A stretch of DNA of 6,463 nt from an uncultured Moraxella sp. (GTDB taxonomy: Bacteria; Pseudomonadota; Gammaproteobacteria; Pseudomonadales; Moraxellaceae), in the NCBI GenBank assembly GCA_927911235.1, contig CAKMOY010000021.1:1-6463 (forward strand), given 5' to 3'. The notes beneath the pieces are model-generated. The model saw only the letters and a program-made list of their open reading frames with translations, was not told the DNA's origin and made no database searches. Shown here piece after piece: positions 1 to 6,438 of this stretch (position 1 is its first letter; each line of letters begins with the position of its first letter). Made by a program: the position numbers and the translations under genes.

Positions 1-93
1 GGGGCATTTGCCAAAACCAATGGTAGCCAATGGACAGATGCTGATATTGCTAAAGCGAAAGATGATTATTTAACCGAAAAATATGGAATGTAA
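1..93 (+). CDS. C-terminal end of an unidentified small protein, possibly the antitoxin partner of the PIN toxin
   Basis: Frame 1 is open from the left edge to a TAA at 91-93 and gives 30 residues ending in DDYLTEKYGM. The piece is charged and hydrophilic (WTDADIAKAKDD...), as expected for the tail of a small antitoxin. The fragment is too short to assign a family. The stop lies only 3 nt before the ATG of a PIN-domain gene on the same strand, which is the usual antitoxin-then-toxin order of vapBC-like modules. The antitoxin role is inferred from position alone. It does not resemble the C-terminus of YejB, which would be the expected neighbour of yejE. The start lies outside the window. Confidence 0.5.
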   Translation, partial: GAFAKTNGSQWTDADIAKAKDDYLTEKYGM

Positions 94-96
94 GCA

Positions 97-513
97 ATGA
101 AAGTATATTTAGATGTCAATATTATCTTGGATTGGGCGTTGCAAAGAAAGCCTTTTTATCAGTCTTCAAGGTCGTTAATAGAGCTTGTTGAACGTAAAGA
201 ATTAATCGGACTTGTATCACCGCTAGGGATCGCCAATGCCTATTACTTTGTGCGAAAAGAAATGGGCAAACCGCTAGCTCATGAATTTTTACAAGACTGT
301 CAGCAACTTTTTAAATTCATCGACAACCCCTCAACGGCTCTCGCCCAAGCTATTGATAATCCTTACAAAGACTTTGAAGATGATTTGCATTTTTATTCAG
401 CGATTGATAATCAACTTGATGCTATTGTAACTCGCAATGTAAAAGACTTTGCCGAAAATCCACAAATCACCATCATCACACCTGACGAACTATTATATCA
501 ATTAGGCTATTAA
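97..513 (+). CDS. PIN-domain RNase toxin, VapC-like (PIN_3 type)
   Basis: This complete 138-residue protein has the length and layout of single-domain PIN toxins, which are Mg-dependent endoribonucleases normally held inactive by an antitoxin. The first acidic residue is D6 in the opening strand (VYLDVNIILD). A central SPLGIANAYYFVRK segment (41-54) matches the helix typical of the PIN_3 subgroup. An acidic cluster DFEDD (92-96) and the closing TRNVKDF (112-118, with D117) supply the remaining metal ligands. The subgroup typically keeps DFED and VTRNxxDF, and both are intact here. A weak ribosome binding site (GGA at 85-87) precedes the ATG by 9 nt. The gene follows a probable antitoxin tail by 3 nt and is followed by yejE after one base, so all three could share a transcript. 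The cellular RNA target cannot be told from sequence. Confidence 0.85.
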   Translation: MKVYLDVNIILDWALQRKPFYQSSRSLIELVERKELIGLVSPLGIANAYYFVRKEMGKPLAHEFLQDCQQLFKFIDNPSTALAQAIDNPYKDFEDDLHFYSAIDNQLDAIVTRNVKDFAENPQITIITPDELLYQLGY

Positions 514-514
514 C

Positions 515-1537
515 ATGAAATTTTCGCCCATTCATAAGGCTCAATTTAACCGTTTTAAAAACAACAAAATGGGATTTTATTCTTTTATCCTATTTGGCGT
601 GATTTTTTTGGCGTGTTTGGGGGTGAATTTTGTCGCCAATGACAAGCCAATTTTGGTGAAATACCAAAATAATTTTTACTTTCCTGTGTTAAAAAGCTAT
701 CCAGAAACCACCTTTGGCGGTGTGTTTGAAACCGAAACCGAATACAAAGACCCTGTTGTCAAAGAATTGATTAACCAAAACGGCTTTATGATTATGCCGA
801 TGATTGAATTTGCCGACCAAACACCAAGTTTGGCTCGTAGTGAAGCCTTCCCTGCACCACCAAATCATGAAAATTGGCTTGGTACGGACGACAATGGGCG
901 TGATGTGGTGGCTAGGCTGATGTATGGCTTGCGTATTTCGTTACTTTTTGGTTTGGCTTTGACGTTGGTGGGGTCGCTGATTGGCGTGATTGTCGGTGCG
1001 GTGCAAGGCTATTATGGTGGTAAGATTGACATGGTGGGGCAACGTTTTATGGAAGTGTGGGGCGGTTTGCCACAGCTTTTTATGATAATTATTTTGGTGA
1101 GTTTGTTTAGTCCAAGCGTGTTTGTGTTGTTTGGTTTGATGCTTTTGTTTGGGTGGATGGGGCTTGTTGGCTTGGTGCGTGCAGAGTTTTTAAAGGCTCG
1201 TAATTTTGATTATGTTCGCTCGGCTCGTGCGATGGGCGTAAGCGATGGCAAGATTATTTTTCGGCATATTTTACCAAAATGCATTGGCGAGTAGTTTGTC
1301 GCAGTTGCCGTTTATTTTGACGGCAAATGTGGTGAGTTTGACGGCGTTGGATTTTTTGGGTTATGGTTTGCCGAGCGGGGTTCACCGTCTTTGGGGGAGC
1401 TGATGAGCCAAGCGAAAAACAATCTTGATGCACCGTGGCTTGCGTTGTCGGCATTTTTTAGTATGACGGTGATTTTGTCGTTGTTGATTTTTATTGGGGA
1501 AGCGTTACGAGATGCGTTTGACCCTAGACAGGTTTGA
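515..1537 (+). pseudogene. yejE: Frameshifted YejE-type peptide/microcin C ABC transporter permease
   Basis: YejE is one of the two inner-membrane permease subunits of the YejABEF importer, which takes up oligopeptides and, in E. coli, microcin C. The first frame gives 259 residues: a TM helix at about 20-40, a long periplasmic loop, the family motif LGTDDNGRDVVARL (122-135), further TM helices, and the EAA coupling loop (about 224-254, ending RHILP). It then ends at a premature TAG (1292-1294). The homologous continuation (NALASSLSQLPF..., TALDFLGYGLPSG) is in another frame, so one A has been gained in the run at 1276-1279. A second shift at the G run 1377-1380 returns to the original frame (SPSLGELMSQAKNN... 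IGEALRDAFDPRQV), ending at TGA 1535-1537. Joining the pieces gives about 339 residues, close to the roughly 341 of E. coli YejE. The truncated product lacks the last membrane segments. A weak AGG (504-506) lies 8 nt before the ATG. yejB is not in the window. Confidence 0.88.
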
Positions 1538-1547
1538 TTTTTTTAAA

Positions 1548-1552
1548 AGGAG
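1548..1552 (+). promoter_or_regulatory. Strong Shine-Dalgarno for the Hint remnant
   Basis: AGGAG ends 3 nt before the first of two tandem ATGs (1556) and 6 nt before the second (1559). The spacing favours 1559 as the start. It lies 11 nt after the reconstructed yejE stop, so it may have been the original site for the gene that followed yejE before the Hint segment arrived. Confidence 0.6.
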
Positions 1553-1558
1553 AAAATG

Positions 1559-1741
1559 ATGAGTTCGGGTTTTGTAGCGGGTACGCTGGTGCATACGGAT
1601 AAAGGTTTAATGCCAATTCAAAATTTAAAAGTTGGGGATTTGGTTTTATCTTTATTTGAACTTGAGTTTCCAACAGGATATTTTGTAGGAGAAAAAGGTA
1701 TATTAGTTAGCGATTCAACCATTCAAGGAACAACTGAATGA
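1559..1741 (+). CDS. Remnant of a Hint (intein/hedgehog-like) domain with its middle deleted
   Basis: The 60-residue product starts MSSGFVAGTLVHTDKG and continues LMPIQNLKVGDLVLS. This is a near-canonical Hint N-terminal block, the self-splicing fold found at the end of many secreted polymorphic toxins. That block normally begins with a nucleophilic Cys before FVAGT; here the residue is Gly, one base away (TGT to GGT). Directly after VLS the sequence jumps to LFELEFPTGYFVGEKGILV, which resembles the closing Hint block (usual form: ...V-E-x-x-x-T-Y-F-V-G-x-x-G-V-x-V-H-N). The intervening core is missing, and the usual His-Asn end is Ser-Asp. It should therefore be catalytically dead. AGGAG (1548-1552) lies 6 nt before the ATG at 1559, which I prefer to the ATG at 1556 (3 nt away). 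The TGA overlaps the yejF ATG (ATGA at 1738-1741). Its position inside a transporter operon is odd. It may be a cassette remnant or fortuitously retained. Confidence 0.6.
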   Translation: MSSGFVAGTLVHTDKGLMPIQNLKVGDLVLSLFELEFPTGYFVGEKGILVSDSTIQGTTE

Positions 1742-3352
1742 GTGAATTATTAAAAGTCGAAAACTTAACCATCAAATCCGCTAATCAAACATTGGTAGGT
1801 AATCTATCCTACACACTCCACACAGGCGAAACGCTTGCCATCGTGGGTGAGTCTGGTTCTGGCAAATCCATCTCAAGCCTAGCCATACTTGGACTCTTAC
1901 CAACAAATAGCCTAAGCGTCACGGGACACGCCACCATTACCCAAAACGCTAACAACATCAACTTACCCCTACAAGATAGCCAAACCAAACCAAACCAAGC
2001 GATTTTTCGGCAAATTCGTGGACAAAAAATCGGCATGATTTCCAAGAACCAATGACCGCCTTAAACCCACTGCACACCATTGGCAAACAGCTTTATGAAA
2101 GTTTAATGCTGATTGGCACACCAAAAACACCTTAAAAAACAAAACGATAGAATTATTAACTCAAGTTAATATCACCGATTCTATCAACAAACTTGACCGC
2201 TATCCGCATGAACTGTCGGGCGGACAACGCCAACGTGTCATGATAGCGATGGTACTCGCCCAAAATCCTGACATCATCATCGCAGATGAACCGACCACCG
2301 CCCTTGATGTGACGCTACAGCACGAGATTTTAGGCTTATTAGACACGCTAAAACGTGAGCGAAACACGGCGATGATACTCATTAGCCATGATTTAAACCT
2401 TGTCAAACGCTACAGCGACAACATCATCGTCATGCAACAAGGCAAAGTCGTAGAACAAAACGACACCAAAACTTTGTTTCACAATCCACAACAAGACTAC
2501 ACAAAACTACTGATAAATCAAGGCTTTGGCGAAAGTTTGCCAATGGATAACACCGCTGACAAACTGCTTGATGTCAAGCATTTAACCATCAGTTTTGCTG
2601 AGCAAAAAAACTTCTTTGGTAAAACGGTGCAATGGTTTAATGCAGTAAAATCGTTAGATTTTGCATTGTCCGCAGGGCAATCGCTTGGTATCGTGGGCGA
2701 AAGTGGCTCTGGCAAGACGACAACGGCTTTGGCATTAATTAAGTTATTAAGTAGTAATACTAAATTATCTGGTAAAATAAATTTAACAAAAAACAGCGAA
2801 TGGATTGATATTTTGCCCTTATCTAACCAAGCCTTTAAGCCTTATCGCACGGACATTCAGATGGTGTTTCAAGACCCATTTGCCAGTATCAATCCACGCT
2901 TTACGGTGGGTGAAATCATTGAAGAAGGTCTAATTGTACAAAACATCGCCAAAGACGAACGAGAACAGCGTGTCAAAACGATGTTAGCAACGGTAAAATT
3001 GCCCGAAAATTTTATCAATCGTTATCCGCATGAGCTGTCTGGCGGTCAGCGTCAGCGTGTGGCACTGGCTCGCTCGCTTGTGATGAAACCCAAAATCTTA
3101 ATCCTAGACGAACCCACGTCCGCACTAGACAGCCAAACGCAAGTGGCGGTGGTGAATTTGTTAAGAGAAATTCAACAACAATTTAACCTAAGCTATATTT
3201 TTATCAGCCATGATTTAAAGGTGGTAAAAGCCTTGTGCCAGCGTATTTTGGTGTTAAAAAATGGCGAATGTGTGGAAATGGGCGAAAGTTCGCAGATTTT
3301 TAATGCACCTATGGCAGAATACACCAAACTGTTGTTACGTTCATTTGATTGA
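1738..3352 (+). pseudogene. yejF: Frameshifted YejF-type ABC transporter ATPase with two nucleotide-binding domains
   Basis: YejF carries two fused ABC ATPase domains that drive the YejABEF peptide/microcin C importer. The start at 1738 has AAGGAA (1725-1730) 7 nt upstream. NBD1 shows Walker A GESGSGKS (residues 37-44). The frame breaks exactly at the Q-loop: the expected MIFQEPMTALNP reads MISKNQ-stop because one T is missing from the run at 2039-2041. The next frame (2043-2135) continues the homology (QEPMTALNPLHTIGKQLYES...) until another missing base, best explained in the A run 2123-2127. From about 2132 the third frame runs to TGA 3350-3352. It contains the NBD1 signature LSGGQRQR, Walker B IIIADEPTTALD and an H-loop (ISHD), then complete NBD2 with GESGSGKT, VFQDPFASINPR, LSGGQRQR, ILILDEPTSALD and ISHDLKVV. 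The repaired product is about 538 residues, against 529 in E. coli. An internal ATG at 2240 could only yield NBD1's tail plus NBD2. Confidence 0.9.
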
Positions 3353-3354
3353 TT

Positions 3355-3360
3355 AAAGGA
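3355..3360 (+). promoter_or_regulatory. Ribosome binding site of the glycosyltransferase gene
   Basis: AAAGGA lies 6 nt before the ATG at 3367, in the 14-nt gap after yejF. It fixes the start and shows that the gene has its own initiation signal while probably sharing the yej transcript. Confidence 0.6.
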
Positions 3361-3366
3361 TAAAAA

Positions 3367-4179
3367 ATGCAGGCTTTGCCAACTTTAGATGTGATTATTC
3401 CTTGTTATAATGCCAAAGAAACCTTGATACGAGCGGTGGGTAGTGTATTATCACAAGTCAATGTTTCCAAAATTATTTTGGTAAATGATGGCTCAACCGA
3501 TGATACCGCAAGGTTAATTGACACTTTGGCAACAAAGTATGCCAATATTTTAGCGTTACATTTGCCCAAAAATGGTGGCGTAGCGATGGCGAGAAACTGG
3601 GGAGTTATGCATTCAACAGCGGATTTGGTGGCATTTTTGGATGCAGATGATGCTTATGAGGCACAGGCATTGTCCGTTGTGCCGAGTGTTTTTGCTTTTT
3701 TGCCCAGTTTGAGTCTGTTACGCTTAAAATTGGTGGCAAGCGGTTTGGCGACAAGGTATGCACAACATGATGATTTTGAAAAAGTTTGGGATATTGTGCA
3801 AATGACGGGAGCAGGTAATACAGTTTTTCGGCGTAATGTTTTTTTGTTGTGCGGTGGTTTTCCGACAGATAGCTTGTTTCGCACATTTGGCGGTGAAGAT
3901 GGGGCATTGGGCATTGCTTTGGCAAATACAACGCAAGTTGGCACGCTGTTTGAGCCGAACCATCAAGGCGTGATTCATTATTGCCGTGAAGGTATGCACG
4001 CCCAGCGACTGTTAGATGCTTATTTGTTTGATAAACATGATGACGCTATCACCGAAACACACTTGCAATATGCCAATCAAGTTACTCAGCGTATTATGGA
4101 AAATATTCGGTGCATTGCCCCTGTAATTGATGAAAAAAATATTGGTAGAAAACCGATTTTGATTGAATATGCGGTCTGA
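3367..4179 (+). CDS. GT2-family (GT-A fold) glycosyltransferase
   Basis: This complete 270-residue protein transfers a sugar from a nucleotide-sugar donor to an unknown acceptor. The GT-A hallmarks appear in order: LDVIIPCYNAKETL (7-20, nucleotide-binding strand with PCYN), VNDGSTDDT (39-47), GGVAMARNWG (70-79), and the metal-binding DXD-type LDADD (91-95). An acidic GGEDGALG (175-182) sits where the catalytic base of GT2 enzymes is found. There is no signal peptide or obvious membrane helix, so it should be cytoplasmic or membrane-peripheral. The region between DADD and GGED is rich in leucine and valine and poorly conserved to my eye. It follows yejF by 14 nt on the same strand but has no evident functional link to peptide import. 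Unlike both yej genes upstream, its frame is unbroken. The acceptor (lipooligosaccharide, capsule or protein) cannot be decided here. Confidence 0.85.
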   Translation: MQALPTLDVIIPCYNAKETLIRAVGSVLSQVNVSKIILVNDGSTDDTARLIDTLATKYANILALHLPKNGGVAMARNWGVMHSTADLVAFLDADDAYEAQALSVVPSVFAFLPSLSLLRLKLVASGLATRYAQHDDFEKVWDIVQMTGAGNTVFRRNVFLLCGGFPTDSLFRTFGGEDGALGIALANTTQVGTLFEPNHQGVIHYCREGMHAQRLLDAYLFDKHDDAITETHLQYANQVTQRIMENIRCIAPVIDEKNIGRKPILIEYAV

Positions 4180-4226
4180 TATCAAATTTATTATATAGTC
4201 AATTAAAATAGAAACAAGACTATTTC

Positions 4227-4328
4227 CGTTCGTGGTGAGCCTGTCGAACCTGAGAAGCACTGCTTCGAAAGACGTAGCAAAGCGAAGTGGAAACCGACCC
4301 TTCGACAAGCTCAGGGAGAGCAGTTTCC
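4227..4328. repeat. REP-like inverted-repeat element between convergent genes
   Basis: TGAGCCTGTCGAA (4236-4248) and TTCGACAAGCTCA (4301-4313) are inverted copies matching at 12 of 13 positions, 52 nt apart. The left arm also folds on itself (GTTCG 4228-4232 with CGAAC 4245-4249). The interior has a compact hairpin, GAAGCACTGCTTC (4253-4265), and the right arm is enclosed by GGAAAC (4289-4294) and GTTTCC (4323-4328). This is more GC-rich than the surrounding AT-rich spacer. From memory, similar GAGC-TGTCGAA palindromes are dispersed in many proteobacterial genomes. Its position between two gene ends suggests a structured RNA terminus or bidirectional transcription barrier. There is no long U tract, so a classical intrinsic terminator is not evident. 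Confidence 0.7.
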
Positions 4329-4376
4329 TGTCCTAAAATAAATTTAATTCACTATATTTTTATGCTAAATACTATG

Positions 4377-5300
4377 TTAAGCCATCTGCCCAAATTTCCC
4401 CGCATTAAAATCAAAAACCGCTTGGCGAATTTCGGCTTCAGTATTCATCACAAAAGGACCATAACCGACAATCGGCTCATTCAATGGCACACCGCTCATC
4501 AGCACCAATTCCGCACCGTTTTCCCCTGTACGAATGCTAACGCTATCTAGCGTATTGGTATCATCACTTTCAGTTTCAAATGTTACCAATTCACGCTGTT
4601 TTGCAGAATTTTTATCATTAATCAGCACATCGCCTTGACGGATTAACAACATCAAATTATGCGAACTTGGTATCAAAATTGACACTTCACTATTGGCATC
4701 AATGTCCATATCCCACAGATTTATCGGTGAAAAAGTCGTTCCCAAGCCTTTAATAACGCTGATTTTTTGTTCATCTTGAATCATCTCACCTGCAATCACA
4801 CGCACTTGACCGACCGTTTTTTGGTTTTGGCTTAGGCTTACCACAGGGATGTCTTCATTTGGCAAAAGTTGATATTTGGCGGGCGTGGCTTTGTCTTTGG
4901 CAGGTAGATTGACCCACAGTTGCACCATCTCAAAATCGCCACCTGTTTTGCTAAATTCATCAGAATGAAACTCTTCGTGGATAATGCCATTGCCAGCGGT
5001 CATCCATTGCACATCGCCTTTTTTGATGATACCGCCACCGCCTGTAGAATCACGGTGAGCGACTTCGCCTTTGTAGGCAATCGTAACCGTTTCAAAGCCT
5101 TTGTGTGGGTGCTGTCCCACACCACGTGGGGTGGCTTGATTTGGCACAAAATATTGTGGTGAAGCATAATCTAACATCAAAAATGGGTCGGTGCGTTTGT
5201 CGCCGACCATGTGGTTGAACATGGGATTGACGTGAAAACCATCACCCACCCAATGCGGACGTGGCGCAGTGTGGACGTGTTCAACTTGACGAATGTTCAT
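4377..5300 (-). CDS. Pirin family protein (bicupin, metal-binding)
   Basis: This complete 307-residue protein belongs to the pirin family, cytoplasmic iron-binding bicupins. Some bacterial members have quercetin 2,3-dioxygenase activity and others modulate central metabolic enzymes; the role here is unknown. The N-terminal cupin keeps the four metal ligands in family spacing: H64 and H66 (GQHPHKGFETVT), then H108 and E110 (QWMTAGNGIIHEE). The conserved HRDSTGGGGIIKKGDVQWM lies between them. The C-terminal cupin spans roughly 180-290 and includes the typical PLNEPIVGYGPFVMNT segment before the end. It is somewhat longer than human pirin (290). The start is supported by AAGGA (plus-strand 5307-5311) 6 nt upstream. 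It is transcribed toward the glycosyltransferase, with its own promoter upstream and the mipA terminator behind that, so it is probably monocistronic. Confidence 0.93.
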   Translation of the reverse strand: MNIRQVEHVHTAPRPHWVGDGFHVNPMFNHMVGDKRTDPFLMLDYASPQYFVPNQATPRGVGQHPHKGFETVTIAYKGEVAHRDSTGGGGIIKKGDVQWMTAGNGIIHEEFHSDEFSKTGGDFEMVQLWVNLPAKDKATPAKYQLLPNEDIPVVSLSQNQKTVGQVRVIAGEMIQDEQKISVIKGLGTTFSPINLWDMDIDANSEVSILIPSSHNLMLLIRQGDVLINDKNSAKQRELVTFETESDDTNTLDSVSIRTGENGAELVLMSGVPLNEPIVGYGPFVMNTEAEIRQAVFDFNAGKFGQMA

Positions 5301-5332
5301 CTTTTTTCCTTATTTAAAAAAACGTTAAAATG

Positions 5333-5360
5333 ATAATAAGGTTAAAATGTTTATTTTCAA
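5333..5360 (-). promoter_or_regulatory. Sigma70-type promoter of the pirin gene
   Basis: Read on the minus strand, TTGAAA (5360-5355) and TATTAT (5338-5333) are separated by 16 nt. Each hexamer matches the consensus at 5 of 6 positions. Transcription would start near 5326, leaving a leader of about 25 nt that carries the AAGGA ribosome binding site. The region is AT-rich, so chance matches are possible, but the position is right. Confidence 0.55.
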
Positions 5361-5414
5361 GTTTTTATTTGTTAAAAAAATATTTTATTCTTAAGTTTTG
5401 TTAATAATAAAACT

Positions 5415-5449
5415 AAAAAAGGATTTATCAATTTGACAAATCCTTTTTT
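5415..5449 (-). terminator. Rho-independent terminator of mipA
   Basis: AAAAAAGGATTT (5415-5426) and AAATCCTTTTTT (5438-5449) form a perfect 12-bp stem with an 11-nt loop. On the minus strand the stem is followed by a T tract, 17 nt beyond the reconstructed mipA stop at 5466. The A/T-rich flanks make it symmetrical, but nothing on the plus strand obviously needs it. It insulates the pirin promoter from mipA transcription. Confidence 0.8.
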
Positions 5450-5465
5450 CTTTTTTCACAAAATC

Positions 5466-6230
5466 TTAAAAATGATAATTAAATCCAATTATGGTTTTGC
5501 TGTCTAAACGGTTGTCTACCATTGGGCTATTTTTTTGTTCATCGCTGAGATATTCTAGTGATTGGCTGACAAAACCGCTCCATTTTGGGTTAAAGGCGTA
5601 ACTGGCACTGACATTGGCATAGGGGTTGATACTGCTGTCGGCTTAGTAGGCGGTTACGCCTGTGCGAGCTGACTCTTGTTGGCTAATACCGTAATAATAT
5701 TGGTTATAATCTTTGTTATTCCATTGTACGCCCAATTCTGGGTAGATGGTTAATTGGTTATCCATCAGTTTAAAACGGCTTAGATGGGCAAGTTTGACCG
5801 TTGTGCCATCGCTACGCCCTAAAGCATCGGTTTTGGCATGGATTCTAAAGCCACCGTAAGGGGTGATTTTCATATAGCTTGAACCGACCATCACTGACCA
5901 TTTTCGCTCATCAAGCCCTTTTAAATTGGCAACTGTGCTGTCATCTGGACGAAATTCACGGCTATCATAACCAACTGTCATTCGCCATTCGTTGCTGGCA
6001 TCTTTGTAGCCATACACGCCTGCTTCTGCCCCTTTAATATACACTCGGTTATTGTCATAAAATGCCTGTGGCATGACGGTAACTTTGTCGTCTTGGTGGT
6101 AGGCGTATTGGTTAAATGATGCATTTGCCCCAATGCGTAAGTTACCGTCTGTGGTCGGCAAGCTCTCGGCAAAACTGCCAACTGACAAGGTTAAACCCAG
6201 CAATAACAAGGCATTTTTGAAATGAAACAT
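5466..6230 (-). pseudogene. MipA/OmpV-family outer-membrane protein gene with an internal stop
   Basis: MipA/OmpV proteins are about 250-residue outer-membrane beta-barrels; E. coli MipA scaffolds murein enzymes, and other members are porin-like. The product begins with a clear signal peptide (MFHFKNALLLLGLTLSVGSFA, cleavage likely after A21). It continues with alternating aromatic strands, including GAEAGVYGYKD, MTVGYDSREFRPDDS and the characteristic QYYYGISQQESARTGVTAY. Codon 196 is TAA (5645-5643). Beyond it the same frame stays open for 58 more codons with family-like sequence (SINPYANVSASYAFNPKWSG) and ends in GFNYHF, a canonical C-terminal beta-signal finishing in Phe, with TAA at 5468-5466. 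The only defect is therefore one nonsense codon, perhaps from Lys (AAA) or Gln (CAA). The truncated 195-residue form lacks the closing strands and beta-signal and should not assemble. AGGAG (plus-strand 6237-6241) lies 6 nt before the ATG. Confidence 0.85.
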
Positions 6231-6363
6231 AAAAGTCTCCTAATTGTTTAAAAATTTTCACATTATCGCATAAATTGATAACAAAATAACCCATTTTTGC
6301 AAATTTTTCGTGAAACTTTTTGATGTGTTTGAAAAAAAATTTAAGTTGTAGATTTTTATAAAA
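6231..6363. other. Divergent intergenic control region between mipA and the right-edge gene
   Basis: This AT-rich stretch must hold the mipA promoter. On the minus strand GATAAT (plus-strand 6272-6277) could be a -10 box, but I see no convincing -35 at 16-18 nt from it. No hairpin terminator or ORF is evident. Confidence 0.4.
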
Positions 6364-6374
6364 TGTTATATTAT
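6346..6374 (+). promoter_or_regulatory. Probable promoter of the right-edge gene
   Basis: TTGTAG (6346-6351) and TATTAT (6369-6374) are 17 nt apart. The -10 matches the consensus at 5 of 6 and the -35 at only 3 of 6. The -10 lies inside the Zur-like palindrome, the geometry expected for repression by steric block. Confidence 0.4.
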
Positions 6375-6378
6375 AACA
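6364..6378. promoter_or_regulatory. Zur box (zinc uptake regulator operator)
   Basis: TGTTATATTATAACA is a perfect palindrome with 7-nt arms around a central T. It is the core of the gammaproteobacterial Zur consensus as I recall it (GTTATAnTATAAC). The flanks also fit: AAA before the core and TTC shortly after it (6380-6382). Zur with bound zinc represses zinc-import and zinc-sparing genes. The box overlaps a probable -10 element 60 nt upstream of the plus-strand gene at 6439 and lies 133 nt from the mipA start on the other side, so the plus-strand gene is the more likely target. Confidence 0.65.
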
Positions 6379-6438
6379 ATTCTTTTTTGATGAAACGCTT
6401 TTTTACATTTTAAACAAAAAACTTTACAAAGGTGCATG

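Noticed and set aside
1254..1454. Minus-strand open frame across the yejE frameshift region
   Set aside because: The plus strand there encodes clear YejE homology in shifted frames, and the antisense peptide is Gln/Thr/Arg-rich without a recognisable domain.
1276..2135. Programmed ribosomal frameshifting in yejE and yejF
   Set aside because: Four separate shifts in two genes, at short runs without an obvious slippery heptamer plus stimulator, fit mutation or sequencing error better. The family is not known for recoding.
3605..3999. Overlapping open frames on the minus strand within the glycosyltransferase gene
   Set aside because: They are antisense to a well-supported GT2 gene, give basic low-information peptides, and show no domain motifs. 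They are shadows of the real frame.
4253..4265. GAAGCACTGCTTC as a stand-alone operator or terminator
   Set aside because: It lies inside the REP-like element, has no U tract, and matches no regulator site I know. It is better treated as part of the repeat.
4287..4550. Plus-strand open frame running from the repeat into the pirin gene
   Set aside because: It starts inside the palindromic repeat and continues antisense to the pirin C-terminus, with no motif of its own.
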